NCBI GenBank assembly: GCA_011390635.1
Contig: JAABSA010000020.1
Coordinates: forward strand, 1-64,000
Source of the DNA: Desulfotignum sp.
GTDB lineage: Bacteria > Desulfobacterota > Desulfobacteria > Desulfobacterales > Desulfobacteraceae
Reading direction: 5' to 3'
Length of the DNA stretch: 64,000 nt
In this document: piece by piece, positions 34,058 through 42,107 of the stretch
How positions within the stretch are numbered: the stretch's first letter is position 1
Layout: every line of letters starts with the position of its first letter
Notes under the pieces: generated by a model
Databases searched by the model: none
Seen by the model: only the letters and a program-made list of their open reading frames with translations
Told to the model about the DNA's origin: nothing
Program-made: the position numbers and the translations under genes

Positions 34058-34072
34058 GGTTTCTCCTTACAA

Positions 34073-34903
34073 TTAAATGTTTAAAAATGATGGGGGTGTT
34101 GGTTTACAACGGGTGACGGACTCGGGCTGTCCCATGGCCCGGGAAAAGGCGCATGCCGCATCCGTCAATAAGGTAATGCAATGGGAAAAATGGTGTTTGT
34201 CCCGGGTTCGAATCTCCGGGACGGCCAGACTCAGGCTGGCCAGAATCCTTCCATTATAGTCAAACACCGGGGCGCTCACAGAGCCGATGCCGGGGGTTCG
34301 TTCCCCCAGGCTTACGGCATATCCCCGGGTTTTGATTTTTGCAAGTTCCGCTGCCAGCGCATCCGGATCCACAATGGTGGCCTCTGTCACCGGTGCGGGT
34401 GTGACGGCGGCAAAATATTCCTTTTGAAAAGCGTCACTGGAAAACGCCAGCAGGCATTTGGCAGAGGCCCCGGCAAACAGCGGGGACTGGTTGCCTATGG
34501 GCATGCCTGCCTTGAGTGCACGGTTGGATTCAATGGTGTCGATGCAGATACGCAGATGTCCCTGGATAATGTTCAGGTAAACGGTTTCACAGGTTTTCTG
34601 AGCCACCGTTTCCATGAACTGTCTGCCCGTACCGGTAAGGTTGTTGGTATTGTTCAGGTGTTCTAAAAACCGGTAAAAAATATTGCCAGCAACGTATTGC
34701 CGGGTCCTGGTGTCCTGGCGCACAAACCCGTAGGATTTAAGGACCGAAAGTATCCGCTGCACCGTTGCCGGGCTGAATCCCAGTTCGCCGGACAATTCTC
34801 TGGTTCCCCAGCTGGCCTTGTCATCCTGGAATTTGAGCAGGATTTCCAGGGCCTTTTCAATGGCATTGTGTTTTCCGGACGGCGCTTTTTTGGTCATGGT
34901 CAT
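34073..34903 (-). CDS. IclR-family transcriptional regulator
   Basis: A 276-residue protein: N-terminal winged HTH (~10-70; LSGELGFSPATVQRILSVL) and a C-terminal IclR effector domain (~85-260, with SPLFAGASAKCLLAF and KTRGYAVSLGERTPGIGSVSAPVFD). ATG 34903 is used; TTG 34921 and ATG 34897 are alternatives and none has a strong ribosome site. It is first in line with the acd gene, 15 bp apart, and divergent from the gcdA side. IclR proteins commonly sense aromatic or dicarboxylic intermediates, which suits a glutaryl-CoA pathway regulator. Confidence 0.85.
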   Translation of the reverse strand: MTMTKKAPSGKHNAIEKALEILLKFQDDKASWGTRELSGELGFSPATVQRILSVLKSYGFVRQDTRTRQYVAGNIFYRFLEHLNNTNNLTGTGRQFMETVAQKTCETVYLNIIQGHLRICIDTIESNRALKAGMPIGNQSPLFAGASAKCLLAFSSDAFQKEYFAAVTPAPVTEATIVDPDALAAELAKIKTRGYAVSLGERTPGIGSVSAPVFDYNGRILASLSLAVPEIRTRDKHHFSHCITLLTDAACAFSRAMGQPESVTRCKPTPPSFLNI

Positions 34904-34959
34904 GTTTGTTCTATATTTCAAAACGTTGTTTCATATAACGATGTAGCTAATCAAAAAAC

Positions 34960-35025
34960 AACCCCTTTTGTCAAGAAAAAATGTGATTAAAAATATGATT
35001 AAAAAATTGCTTGACAAAGGGGTTT
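34960..35025. promoter_or_regulatory. Long imperfect inverted repeat containing TTGACA in both arms
   Basis: AACCCCTTTTGTCAAG (34960-34975) pairs with CTTGACAAAGGGGTTT (35010-35025) with one extra T. Each arm carries TTGACA reading outward. On + strand TTGACA (35011-35016) has TATTTT 18 bp later (35035-35040). On - it points to the iclR gene. The 313-bp gap (34904-35216) has no gene; it holds this element and the hairpin at 35172-35208. Probably divergent promoters with a shared operator. Confidence 0.35.
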
Positions 35026-35163
35026 CATTCTTTCTATTTTACATAAAATAAAACAGTGTATTATATTACGAAACAATTTAAGTGGATAGAAGATATTGAA
35101 ATTTCAGATGGTTACGCGTAAAATAAGTGATAAAAACAGATGAAAGGGCAAAAAAATTGGTAT

Positions 35164-35208
35164 AAAAATCAGGCAAAGTGCCGGAAGATGAAATTTCCGC
35201 ACTTTGCC
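35164..35208 (-). terminator. Rho-independent terminator of the biotin carrier gene
   Basis: On the minus strand, 8 bp after the 35217 stop, GGCAAAGTGC pairs with GCACTTTGCC over 10 bp (arms 35199-35208 and 35172-35181) with GGAA/TTCC extending it, then a T-rich run (35164-35169). Confidence 0.65.
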
Positions 35209-35216
35209 CTGAAAAA

Positions 35217-35432
35217 TTATTCGATAACCACCATGACCTGGCTGGTTGCCACTTTGTCATCTACGGCTACATTCACCTCTTTGACTGTGCCGTCAACCGT
35301 TGCCACGATGGGGTTTTCCATTTTCATGGCTTCCAGAATAACCAGTTCCTGGCCTTCCTCAACCGCATCTCCTGGTTCGACCAGTACATCGATAATGGTG
35401 CCGGGCATGGGGGATAAAATTTCAGTACTCAT
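35217..35432 (-). CDS. Biotin carrier protein (glutaconyl-CoA decarboxylase gamma-type)
   Basis: A 71-residue stand-alone biotinyl domain. The biotinylation motif EAMKM has the acceptor Lys37. The chain is a complete single barrel (SPMPGTIIDVLVEPGDAVEEG, then the biotin turn, then GTVKEVNV) without the Ala/Pro-rich linker of most decarboxylase gamma subunits. It is encoded 209 bp from gcdA and divergent from it. Together with the carboxyltransferase it would carry CO2 from glutaconyl-CoA to a membrane decarboxylase subunit. Rho-independent terminator just downstream. Confidence 0.88.
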   Translation of the reverse strand: MSTEILSPMPGTIIDVLVEPGDAVEEGQELVILEAMKMENPIVATVDGTVKEVNVAVDDKVATSQVMVVIE

Positions 35433-35641
35433 CCACTTCTCCTTTGTTTTTTTGGTTACAATAATTCATAATAACCTTCACCAGTTGTTTGGGAAAGTAT
35501 ATCTTTTCTTTCAACAGAACAGTCTAACCCTATACTTAAAGGAAAAATTAAAGTCAAGTGCGTATATTTGCCGGTTGATTCACCCGTTTGGAATGACGAT
35601 GCCGGTCAGATCTTATAATACTTTTTCTTCAGGAGTCTTTT

Positions 35642-37375
35642 ATGCGACAATATTTTGAAAAAATGGAATCCTTTGGCAAGGAACTCAACAAAGGACAGAT
35701 GCGCAGTTCGGAAAAAAACATCCAGCAGATTGCAGAAGTGGAAGCCGGCATTGATGCGGAAGTGGAAAAGGTGAAAAATGCGGGTATGCCCGAGGAAAAA
35801 ATCAACGCCAGGGGCAGCATGACGGTTTGGCAGCGCCTGGAATACCTGGTTGATCCCGGCACCTGGCATCCATTGCACACCCTGTTCAACCCGGAAGATA
35901 ATGAAGAAGGCACCACCAACGTCATTGACGGCCTGGCCAAAATTTCCGGCAAATGGGCGGTTGTCATAGGGTTTGACAACAAGGTCATGGCCGGTGCCTG
36001 GCTCCCGGGCCAGCCGGAAAATATTTTCCGGGCCACCAATATCTCCAAGCGCCTGAACATCCCCCTGGTATGGCTGGTGAACTGTTCAGGGGTCAAGCTG
36101 ACGGAGCAGGAAAAATTTTATGCCAACCGCAGGGGTTCCGGCACCACTTTCTACCGCCATGCAGAGCTGGAGCAGCTGGGAATTCCGGTTCTGGCCGGCA
36201 TTTACGGCACAAACCCTGCCGGCGGCGGATACCAGGGCATCAGCCCCACCATCCTGTTTGCCCACAAGGACTGCAACATCGCCGTGGGCGGGGGCGGAAT
36301 CTTAAGCGGCATGTCCCCCAAAGGCTTTTTTGATGTGGAAGGGGCCGAACAGTTGATTTCCGCAGCCAAACAGTACAAAGCCAAACCCCCGGGATCCGTG
36401 GAAGTCCACCATGACCACACCGGGTTTTTCCGGTATGTGTATGAAGAGGAAAAAGGGGTGCTGGACGGACTCAAAGATTATATGAAAGACATGCCCGCCT
36501 ATAACCCGAAATTTTTCCGGGTGGCGGAACCCAAAGAGCCGATATTTCCCGCAGACGATGTGGCCCGCCTGATGCCCTTCAACCAGAAGCAGATCTATGA
36601 TTTCCGTCAGGTGCTCTCCCGCCTTGTGGACGGCAGCGAGCACATGGAATACAAGCCGAAATACGGCCCGGAGATCTACACCGGTCTGGTAAAGGTGGAC
36701 GGGTATTTGATGGGGATCATCGGCAACAACCAGGGCTGGCTGGGCGAAGGCTATCCAGAATACGCGGATTACCCGGGCATCGGCGGCAAGCTGTACCGCC
36801 AGGGTCTGATCAAGATGAACGAATTTGTCACCCTGTGCGGCAGGGACCGGATTCCTTTGATCTGGTTTCAGGACACATCGGGCATTGATGTGGGAGATAT
36901 TGCGGAAAAAGCCGAACTGCTGGGTCTGGGCCAGTCGCTGATCTACTCCATCCAGCAGACCGACATCCCCATGATTCTCATCACCCTGCGCAAAGGCACG
37001 GCTGCGGCGCATTATGTCATGGGCGGTCCCACGGCCAACCGGCACAATGCTTTTACATTGGGTATTGCCACCACCGAGATTTATGTCATGCACGGGGAAA
37101 CCGCTGCCGCTGCCAGCTATTCCCGGCGCCTGGTCAAGGAAAAAGATGCCGGCCGTCCCCTGGAGCCGGTCATTGACAAGATGAACACCCTGGCCAGGGA
37201 ATACCATGACAATTCCAGACCGGCCTATTGCGCCAAATATGGAATGGTGGATGAGGTGGTGAAAATGAGGGAACTGAGAAACTATCTCAAGGCCTTTGCG
37301 GGTTCCGCCTACCAGAACCCGAAATCCATCTGTCCCCAGCACCATCTGATCACCCCCAGAATTATCCGGGGATAA
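35642..37375 (+). CDS. gcdA: Glutaconyl-CoA decarboxylase alpha subunit (biotin-dependent carboxyltransferase)
   Basis: A 577-residue carboxyltransferase of the acyl-CoA carboxylase family, transferring the carboxylate of glutaconyl-CoA to biotin. Two crotonase-like halves are visible: oxyanion-type glycine blocks GTNPAGGGYQGISP (~183-196) in the first half and YVMGGPTANRHNAFTLG (~459-475) in the second. Length and start (MRQYFEKMESFGKELNKG) match the GcdA/glutaconyl-CoA decarboxylase alpha type rather than propionyl-CoA or methylmalonyl subunits. ATG 35642 follows CAGGAG. It produces crotonyl-CoA with the biotin carrier. The sodium-pumping beta subunit is not seen in this window. Confidence 0.87.
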   Translation: MRQYFEKMESFGKELNKGQMRSSEKNIQQIAEVEAGIDAEVEKVKNAGMPEEKINARGSMTVWQRLEYLVDPGTWHPLHTLFNPEDNEEGTTNVIDGLAKISGKWAVVIGFDNKVMAGAWLPGQPENIFRATNISKRLNIPLVWLVNCSGVKLTEQEKFYANRRGSGTTFYRHAELEQLGIPVLAGIYGTNPAGGGYQGISPTILFAHKDCNIAVGGGGILSGMSPKGFFDVEGAEQLISAAKQYKAKPPGSVEVHHDHTGFFRYVYEEEKGVLDGLKDYMKDMPAYNPKFFRVAEPKEPIFPADDVARLMPFNQKQIYDFRQVLSRLVDGSEHMEYKPKYGPEIYTGLVKVDGYLMGIIGNNQGWLGEGYPEYADYPGIGGKLYRQGLIKMNEFVTLCGRDRIPLIWFQDTSGIDVGDIAEKAELLGLGQSLIYSIQQTDIPMILITLRKGTAAAHYVMGGPTANRHNAFTLGIATTEIYVMHGETAAAASYSRRLVKEKDAGRPLEPVIDKMNTLAREYHDNSRPAYCAKYGMVDEVVKMRELRNYLKAFAGSAYQNPKSICPQHHLITPRIIRG

Positions 37376-37534
37376 TCTTTGCCACAAGGGTATGGACATG
37401 CGGTGCCGGTCCGGAGTATGATAGGTTTTTCCGGGCCGGCACCACACCCCCGGGACAGCGGGACAGCAAGGCAGCATAAAAACAAGGTATATTTTCATTG
37501 CAATGAACCCAGATTTACCATACAGGAGGGAACC

Positions 37535-38305
37535 ATGGCAGAATCCGAATTTTTACTCATCCAGAAAGACGATCAGGTGGCCCGGATCACTTTGAACCGG
37601 CCCAAACACAATGTCCTCAATATTCCCATGATGAAAGATTTGAACGCGGAACTGGAAGCCATTGCCGCAGATGACATGCTCAAATGCCTGGTGATCACAG
37701 GGGAGGGCCCAAGCTTTTGTGCCGGTGTGGAAGTAGGAGATCACAAACCCGAACAGGTGGATGAAATGGTGGCCGTGTTCAACCGGATTTTTGAGATCAT
37801 CAACACGATCGATATCCCGGTGATCGCCGCAGTCAAAGGCGCCTGCCTGGGCGGGGGCATGGAACTGGCCATTGCCTGTGATATCGTAATTGCCGAGAAA
37901 AAAGCCAAATTCGGCCAGCCCGAGATCAAGCTGGGGTTTTTCCCGCCCTATGCAGCCCTGCGCCTGCCCGAGCTGGTGGGCCCTGCCAAAGCCATTGAAA
38001 TCGTCACCACCGGCAAAACCTACAAAGCCAAAGAAGCCAGAAAACTGGGTTTTGTCAGCCAGGTGGCAGATGAAGATGAATTTGTTGATGCCGTAGAATC
38101 CTATGTCACGAATATCTGCATGGCCTCACCGTTGATCATCCGCTTAAACAAACGGGCCGTAAAACGCCACATCGGCACCAGCTTTTTCCAGGGTCTTGAC
38201 CTGGTCTCCAACTATTTTCTCAAAACCCTGATGAAAACCGAAGACACCCTGGAAGGCATCGCCAGTTTCGAAGAAAAACGCAAACCTGAATGGAAAAACC
38301 GATAG
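37535..38305 (+). CDS. Enoyl-CoA hydratase/isomerase family protein (dienoyl-CoA hydratase-like)
   Basis: A 256-residue crotonase. Oxyanion-hole motifs are FCAGVEVGDH (~50-59) and GACLGGGMEL (~92-101, with a catalytic-type Glu), and a second Glu in FGQPEIKLGFFPP (~116-128). Both positions expected for a hydratase are kept. The VEVGDHKPE and GFFPPYAALRLPE stretches resemble cyclohexa-1,5-dienecarbonyl-CoA hydratases (Dch/BamR) of anaerobic aromatic metabolism more than short-chain crotonases; this is from memory. ATG 37535 follows CAGGAGGG. It is encoded 159 bp after gcdA. It may act on crotonyl-CoA or on a dienoyl-CoA of benzoyl-CoA breakdown. Confidence 0.78.
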   Translation: MAESEFLLIQKDDQVARITLNRPKHNVLNIPMMKDLNAELEAIAADDMLKCLVITGEGPSFCAGVEVGDHKPEQVDEMVAVFNRIFEIINTIDIPVIAAVKGACLGGGMELAIACDIVIAEKKAKFGQPEIKLGFFPPYAALRLPELVGPAKAIEIVTTGKTYKAKEARKLGFVSQVADEDEFVDAVESYVTNICMASPLIIRLNKRAVKRHIGTSFFQGLDLVSNYFLKTLMKTEDTLEGIASFEEKRKPEWKNR

Positions 38306-38376
38306 GGGTCAGAAGTTAGCTTTTTTACCTTTTTTTGAATTCTTCTCCCACACCGGCAAAGGGAGCGCATCCATAA

Positions 38377-38418
38377 CGGCAGGGGGGGCACATCTGCCTT
38401 CCTGCCGCTGTATTTTTT
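38377..38418 (+). terminator. Hairpin with T-tract after the glutaconyl-CoA genes
   Basis: CGGCAGG (38377-38383) and CCTGCCG (38401-38407) pair across a 17-nt loop, with TTTTTT at 38413-38418. It lies 71 bp after the hydratase stop in a 280-bp gap that has no gene. Confidence 0.45.
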
Positions 38419-38585
38419 GCGGGCGTTACGGTTCTACCATTACAGGTGACCTTGGAAAATTATAATCACTTTGTGATTTTTGCCTTGTAAAATAACATCG
38501 ACACCATTATTTTTACCCGGTAAAATGTATAAGCATTGGAAACGCTCTTTTTTCCACCGGCCTGATCTGACACAGGAACCCGCCC

Positions 38586-39266
38586 ATGATATATGATAAA
38601 GACAATTTGCAGCTGTCTATGATCCAGCGATTTGCGGCCCCGGACGGCTGTACCGTCCTGGAGATCGGGTGCGGGGACGGCCGGCTGTCCGTGATGCTGG
38701 CCCGGGATACCCGGCGCTATATTGCCATCGACCCGGACGGAGAGTCTGTCACCAAAGCACGGCGGCAGACTGGTAATGCCGAATTTTTCATCGGTTCCGG
38801 GGAAACGCTGCCCTTTGGGGAGGCGTTATTTGACAGGGTCATTTTCATCCTTTCGCTGCATCACCAGAACAGCCGGCAGGCTTTGATGGAAGCTCACCGG
38901 GTATTGAACCCAGCCGGCCAGATGATCATTCTGGAGCCGGCTGCAGACGGAGAATTCCAGCAGTTCTTCCATCTGTTCGATGACGAGACCAATGCCCTGA
39001 CGTCAGCTGTACACGCCATCCTTCACAGTCAGTTTGAGCTGATTTGCCAAGAGGAGTTTTCGGTACCTGCAGAATTTGATGACCTGGCAGACCTTTATCA
39101 GTATCCCTTTGACCAATCCCCGGCCGATGAAACCGGCCGCTCCAAAATTCTTGCAAAACTTCGGCAGTTCCGAGGCGACATAAAAGAAGGGCAGACGATT
39201 CAGCTGTTTGACACAATTCATATATATTCATTGGTAAAACGTACGGGCAAGGTGGGCCAGGGATAG
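38586..39266 (+). CDS. Class I SAM-dependent methyltransferase
   Basis: A 226-residue protein with motif I VLEIGCGDGRLS (~23-34), an acidic motif II position in AIDPDGESV, motif III-like FDRVIFILSLHH (~81-92) and LNPAGQMIILEPA (~105-117), as in the Methyltransf_11/UbiE-like group. ATG 38586 follows AGGAAC. It is a stand-alone gene between terminator-like hairpins. The substrate cannot be inferred; quinone or lipid methylation is possible but unsupported. Confidence 0.8.
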   Translation: MIYDKDNLQLSMIQRFAAPDGCTVLEIGCGDGRLSVMLARDTRRYIAIDPDGESVTKARRQTGNAEFFIGSGETLPFGEALFDRVIFILSLHHQNSRQALMEAHRVLNPAGQMIILEPAADGEFQQFFHLFDDETNALTSAVHAILHSQFELICQEEFSVPAEFDDLADLYQYPFDQSPADETGRSKILAKLRQFRGDIKEGQTIQLFDTIHIYSLVKRTGKVGQG

Positions 39267-39311
39267 ATCCCGACAGTAATAAATCATCTCACATCGGGAT
39301 TCCCGCTTTTT
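39267..39311 (+). terminator. Putative terminator of the methyltransferase gene
   Basis: ATCCCGA (39267-39273) and TCGGGAT (39294-39300) pair across a 20-nt loop directly after the stop codon, with TTTTT at 39307-39311. Confidence 0.4.
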
Positions 39312-39561
39312 CCATAAAAACCAATGAAAGCGATTTGTCTACTACCAGCTCCTTAAACAGTTTATATCCCAACCTGTCACAAAGACGAATGTTAGCGATA
39401 CTCTTCGTCCCTGTAAACAATTCATACCTTTTAAGGTCAGAAAATGCGCATCTATTGTCATCAGTCTTGTGCCGATCCTTTGCTTCCCGCCCAATCGGTG
39501 CCTGTTTTTTCATTACGGGTCGCACAGGATCATGCATGGCAGCACACTTAAACCAGAGCAT
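39289..39561 (-). pseudogene. Truncated GNAT acetyltransferase remnant
   Basis: The last ~45 codons (CAFSDLKRYELFTGTKS, then IRLCDRLGYKLFKE and LSLVFMEK) match the C-terminal beta strands of GNAT N-acetyltransferases, in which ELFTG-KS--NI-LYE-LGYK is typical. The N-terminal half, including the acetyl-CoA loop (Q/R-x-x-G-x-G/A), is missing and is replaced by unrelated sequence. The complete family is ~150-170 residues. It has no convincing start or ribosome site. A gene remnant in a 491-bp region between the methyltransferase and the CvfB-like gene; the rest of that region shows only a hairpin. Confidence 0.5.
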
Positions 39562-39757
39562 TGCTCTTTCCCTTCACCGGCTGGTGAAAGGGCAGCTGCC
39601 ACAACCGTTGGTCTGACCAGGGTCTTATACTCAATGCGATAATTCCTTTTCCGTCTGTTCATAGATTTTCATTTGCCATGCTTGCCATGTCTATTGGGGT
39701 TATTCCCTTTTGCCTCATAACAAATTGAAGCCCAGAGTCGTAAGATATCATTTTTAT

Positions 39758-40675
39758 TCATTTTATCAGACCAATCCCGTTGTCTTTTAATTCTATCAAT
39801 CTTTTTTTATACAGACTGCCCACGGCCCTTTTGAATTCCTTTTTGCTCATGGAAAACCTCTTGCGGATTTCTTCAGGAGAGCTTTTGTCATGGCAGGGGA
39901 TAAATCCCCCGGATTTATCTAACCGGTATAAAATGACTTCCGCTGATTTGGGAACCGATGAGTACCCGGGTTTTTTCATGCTCAGATCAATTTTTCCATC
40001 CTCACGGATCCGCATAATATACCCTTTGCACGTATCCCCGATAAATAATTTTTGATAGGTTTCATTTAAGTACATCATCCCATAGTATCGATTATCAACG
40101 ACTGCCATTATCCCAATAGTAGTAATAGAGTGAACAATCAAGTCAACCTGCTGCCCGACCTTCAGATCCCTGGTGTTTTTATCACAATTGGCAGAAATTT
40201 GCGTCGTACCATAAAGCCTGTGTGTTCTGTTATCCCGGCAGATTTTGACCAAATATTTTTTCCCGGGTTCCATCCTGTCCTGCTGCTCATTTCTGGGTAC
40301 CAGCAAATCCTTTTCCAGTCCCCAATCCATAAAGGTTCCAAAAGGGGCAACATCTTTTGCGATTAAAAAAACAAAATCACCCACCACGCCTGCAGGTTTT
40401 ACAGTGGTTGCCACCAGGCGATCTTCAGAATCAGTGTACACAAATACATCAAGGGAATCGCCAATTGACAGTTTTTCCGGAACATATTTATTGGGCAGCA
40501 GAACCCGGTCATCTCCAGAGCTTAAATACACGCCAAAATCCGATCTGGCTTGAACACCCAACCGATTATATCTGCCAATTTCAATATGGGTCTCAAGCTC
40601 TGACGTATTTGATTTTCCTGCATTCTTTTGTAAATGCATCCATGCATTTTTACCGTTTGATTCTTTACCTGACAT
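39758..40675 (-). CDS. cvfB: S1-domain RNA-binding protein (CvfB/YitL family)
   Basis: A 305-residue cytoplasmic protein with tandem S1-like OB-folds and a C-terminal winged-helix. The first S1 repeat begins near IEIGRYNRLGVQARSDFGVY (~32-51); the next contains DVAPFGTFMDWGLEKDLLVP (~107-126), and GYIMRIREDGKIDLSMKKPG (~217-236) marks a third OB region. The C-terminal winged helix has FSMSKKEFKRAVGSLYKKRL (~273-292). ATG 40675 has GAGGAAT upstream. The family is linked to virulence-factor expression and RNA metabolism in Firmicutes but its biochemical role is not settled. It stands alone here. Confidence 0.85.
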   Translation of the reverse strand: MSGKESNGKNAWMHLQKNAGKSNTSELETHIEIGRYNRLGVQARSDFGVYLSSGDDRVLLPNKYVPEKLSIGDSLDVFVYTDSEDRLVATTVKPAGVVGDFVFLIAKDVAPFGTFMDWGLEKDLLVPRNEQQDRMEPGKKYLVKICRDNRTHRLYGTTQISANCDKNTRDLKVGQQVDLIVHSITTIGIMAVVDNRYYGMMYLNETYQKLFIGDTCKGYIMRIREDGKIDLSMKKPGYSSVPKSAEVILYRLDKSGGFIPCHDKSSPEEIRKRFSMSKKEFKRAVGSLYKKRLIELKDNGIGLIK

Positions 40676-40747
40676 TACGGATTCCTCACTGTGAAAGTTA
40701 TCCCGGTATCATATCATATTAATTACGTTCTTGATACATGATCAGCT

Positions 40748-40770
40748 TGAGATCACAAATTGTGATCTCA
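40748..40770. promoter_or_regulatory. Perfect 11-bp-arm palindrome
   Basis: TGAGATCACAA-A-TTGTGATCTCA. It overlaps the stop codon of the 49-codon ORF and ends the exporter operon. The single-base centre suggests a protein-binding site rather than an RNA hairpin loop. No T-tract is present. Confidence 0.4.
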
Positions 40771-40917
40771 GGGGTTGGCGCTGCAGGCAGTCTTGAAATC
40801 ATGTTCCGACAGCGGGTCAAAGTGGACGGTGTCGATTGCCCAGTCCGGATAATGGTACGCCGGGATATCTACCACCATATGGCCGTGTTCCGCCACAAGG
40901 GTTCCGTCCGTGCACAT
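40768..40917 (-). CDS. Possible small protein (49 aa) or gene remnant after the exporter genes
   Basis: A 49-codon frame from ATG 40917 to TGA 40768, 23 bp after the ABC permease stop. The product is His/Asp-rich and reads like real protein (DGTLVAEHGHMVVD, IPAYHYPDWAIDT, VHFDPLSEHDF). The same frame is open for 12 codons further upstream (to the TGA at the permease end), with protein-like sequence (FTLERHF), so it may be the remaining C-terminus of a larger gene. No ribosome site is visible. Not recognised. Confidence 0.35.
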   Translation of the reverse strand: MCTDGTLVAEHGHMVVDIPAYHYPDWAIDTVHFDPLSEHDFKTACSANP

Positions 40918-40940
40918 AAAATGGCGTTCAAGCGTGAAAA

Positions 40941-42107
40941 TTATGAGTTGTTTTCAGATACTCTGGCCATGAATCGGGTCCAGATCCAGGTCAGAAGCAG
41001 GTAGAAAAAGCTGAGGCCCCACATACAGAGCCATTCATCCATTACCTGTTCGAAGGAAGCGCCCATCTGGGCCATTCTCAGTCCGCCGGAAATCCCCCAG
41101 GTGCTGGGCAACAGCATGGAAATGGCCCTTATCCAGTGGGGCATGGTTTCCACTGGCCATGAAAATCCGGAGATAAGAACTGCAACCATTGAGCTCCAGA
41201 CAATCATGATGATTGATGATTCCCTGCTTTTGAAAAAACCTGCCAGAAATTGTCCCATCAGGACAACCGACAGCAGGAACGGAAGCAGGAAGACAAACAT
41301 GTCAAGGACCCCGGTCCGCAGCGGGAAATCCCAGATCTGGTAGACTACCTTGTAAAAGAAATAGATGTGGATCAGGTACAGGGACATGCAGGCAATTGTT
41401 CGGCCGAGGATTCTGACCAGGGGGCCTCCCTGCAGCGGGATCACTGCCTTTTTTTCCTGCAGCTGTTCGCGGCGCGTTCCGGAAAGCATACCGATGCCTA
41501 TCAGCATGGTCTGCTGGAGAAGCAGGAGCAGGACAGCCGGGACAATATAGGTTGCATAGCCCATGTGGGGATTGAACAGCGACCTGCTTACCAGGTTGAG
41601 AGACGACCGGTCTATCAGGGCTTTTTCATGGGACCATCCCCGGGCCTTGAAACGGCTGACTTCTATTCCGGCCGACATGGTCCGGACCGTCATGACAAGC
41701 CCGGTCATGGCCTGCCTGTAAACCAGGAAGTAGGTGGCATCCACATATGCTGAAACATAGGTTTTCCGGCCCTGCAGCACATCTTTTTCAAATCCTTCAG
41801 AAATGACCAGTATCCCGCTGGATTTTCCTGATTCGATTTTTCGGCGGGCCTGTTCCATGTCCGGGTCCCGGGAAACAACCTGTATCAATTCTGATGCATC
41901 GGTCATTCTCGCCAGCTGCCGGCTCAGTAACGAATTGTCATGGTCAACGATCGACAGCGGCACCTGTTTCAACACCTCGCTGGAATAGGGCAGCGGGTAT
42001 ACAAAGGAATAAAGTACGACGGCTCCGACCATGATGATCAAGACCCCGGGGTCCCTGAATATGGCGTTCAGTTCAGTGAAGATGTTGCAAAACAGGTTTC
42101 TGATCAT
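40941..42107 (-). CDS. ABC-2-type export permease (second copy)
   Basis: A 388-residue membrane subunit of an ABC exporter. One helix near residues 20-40, an extracytoplasmic domain (~45-165) and five to six C-terminal helices (~175-385), the ABC2_membrane_3/YhhJ-YbhR layout. ATG 42107 overlaps the upstream permease stop as ATGA, with GGGGAA before it. It pairs with the preceding permease and the HlyD and TolC genes. No ABC ATPase gene is adjacent on either side, so the exporter ATPase must be supplied in trans or the system is incomplete. Confidence 0.85.
   Translation of the reverse strand: MIRNLFCNIFTELNAIFRDPGVLIIMVGAVVLYSFVYPLPYSSEVLKQVPLSIVDHDNSLLSRQLARMTDASELIQVVSRDPDMEQARRKIESGKSSGILVISEGFEKDVLQGRKTYVSAYVDATYFLVYRQAMTGLVMTVRTMSAGIEVSRFKARGWSHEKALIDRSSLNLVSRSLFNPHMGYATYIVPAVLLLLLQQTMLIGIGMLSGTRREQLQEKKAVIPLQGGPLVRILGRTIACMSLYLIHIYFFYKVVYQIWDFPLRTGVLDMFVFLLPFLLSVVLMGQFLAGFFKSRESSIIMIVWSSMVAVLISGFSWPVETMPHWIRAISMLLPSTWGISGGLRMAQMGASFEQVMDEWLCMWGLSFFYLLLTWIWTRFMARVSENNS

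Noticed and set aside
36302-37498. Long open frame antisense to gcdA (about 398 codons), and similar long antisense frames opposite dctP (16202-17116), the DUF2126 gene (51781-52980), the alcohol dehydrogenase (57956-59029) and the membrane protein (62179-63252)
   Set aside because: Each lies wholly or mostly opposite a clearly recognisable gene, has composition of a shadow frame (Gly/His/Gln-rich, no domain motif) and lacks a ribosome site. They result from the third-position G/C preference of the real genes.
39669-39761. 30-codon minus-strand frame whose ATG overlaps the CvfB stop
   Set aside because: ATGA overlap is suggestive, but the product is very short, low in hydrophobic structure, and there is no ribosome site or recognised family; a chance frame in a decaying region is as likely.
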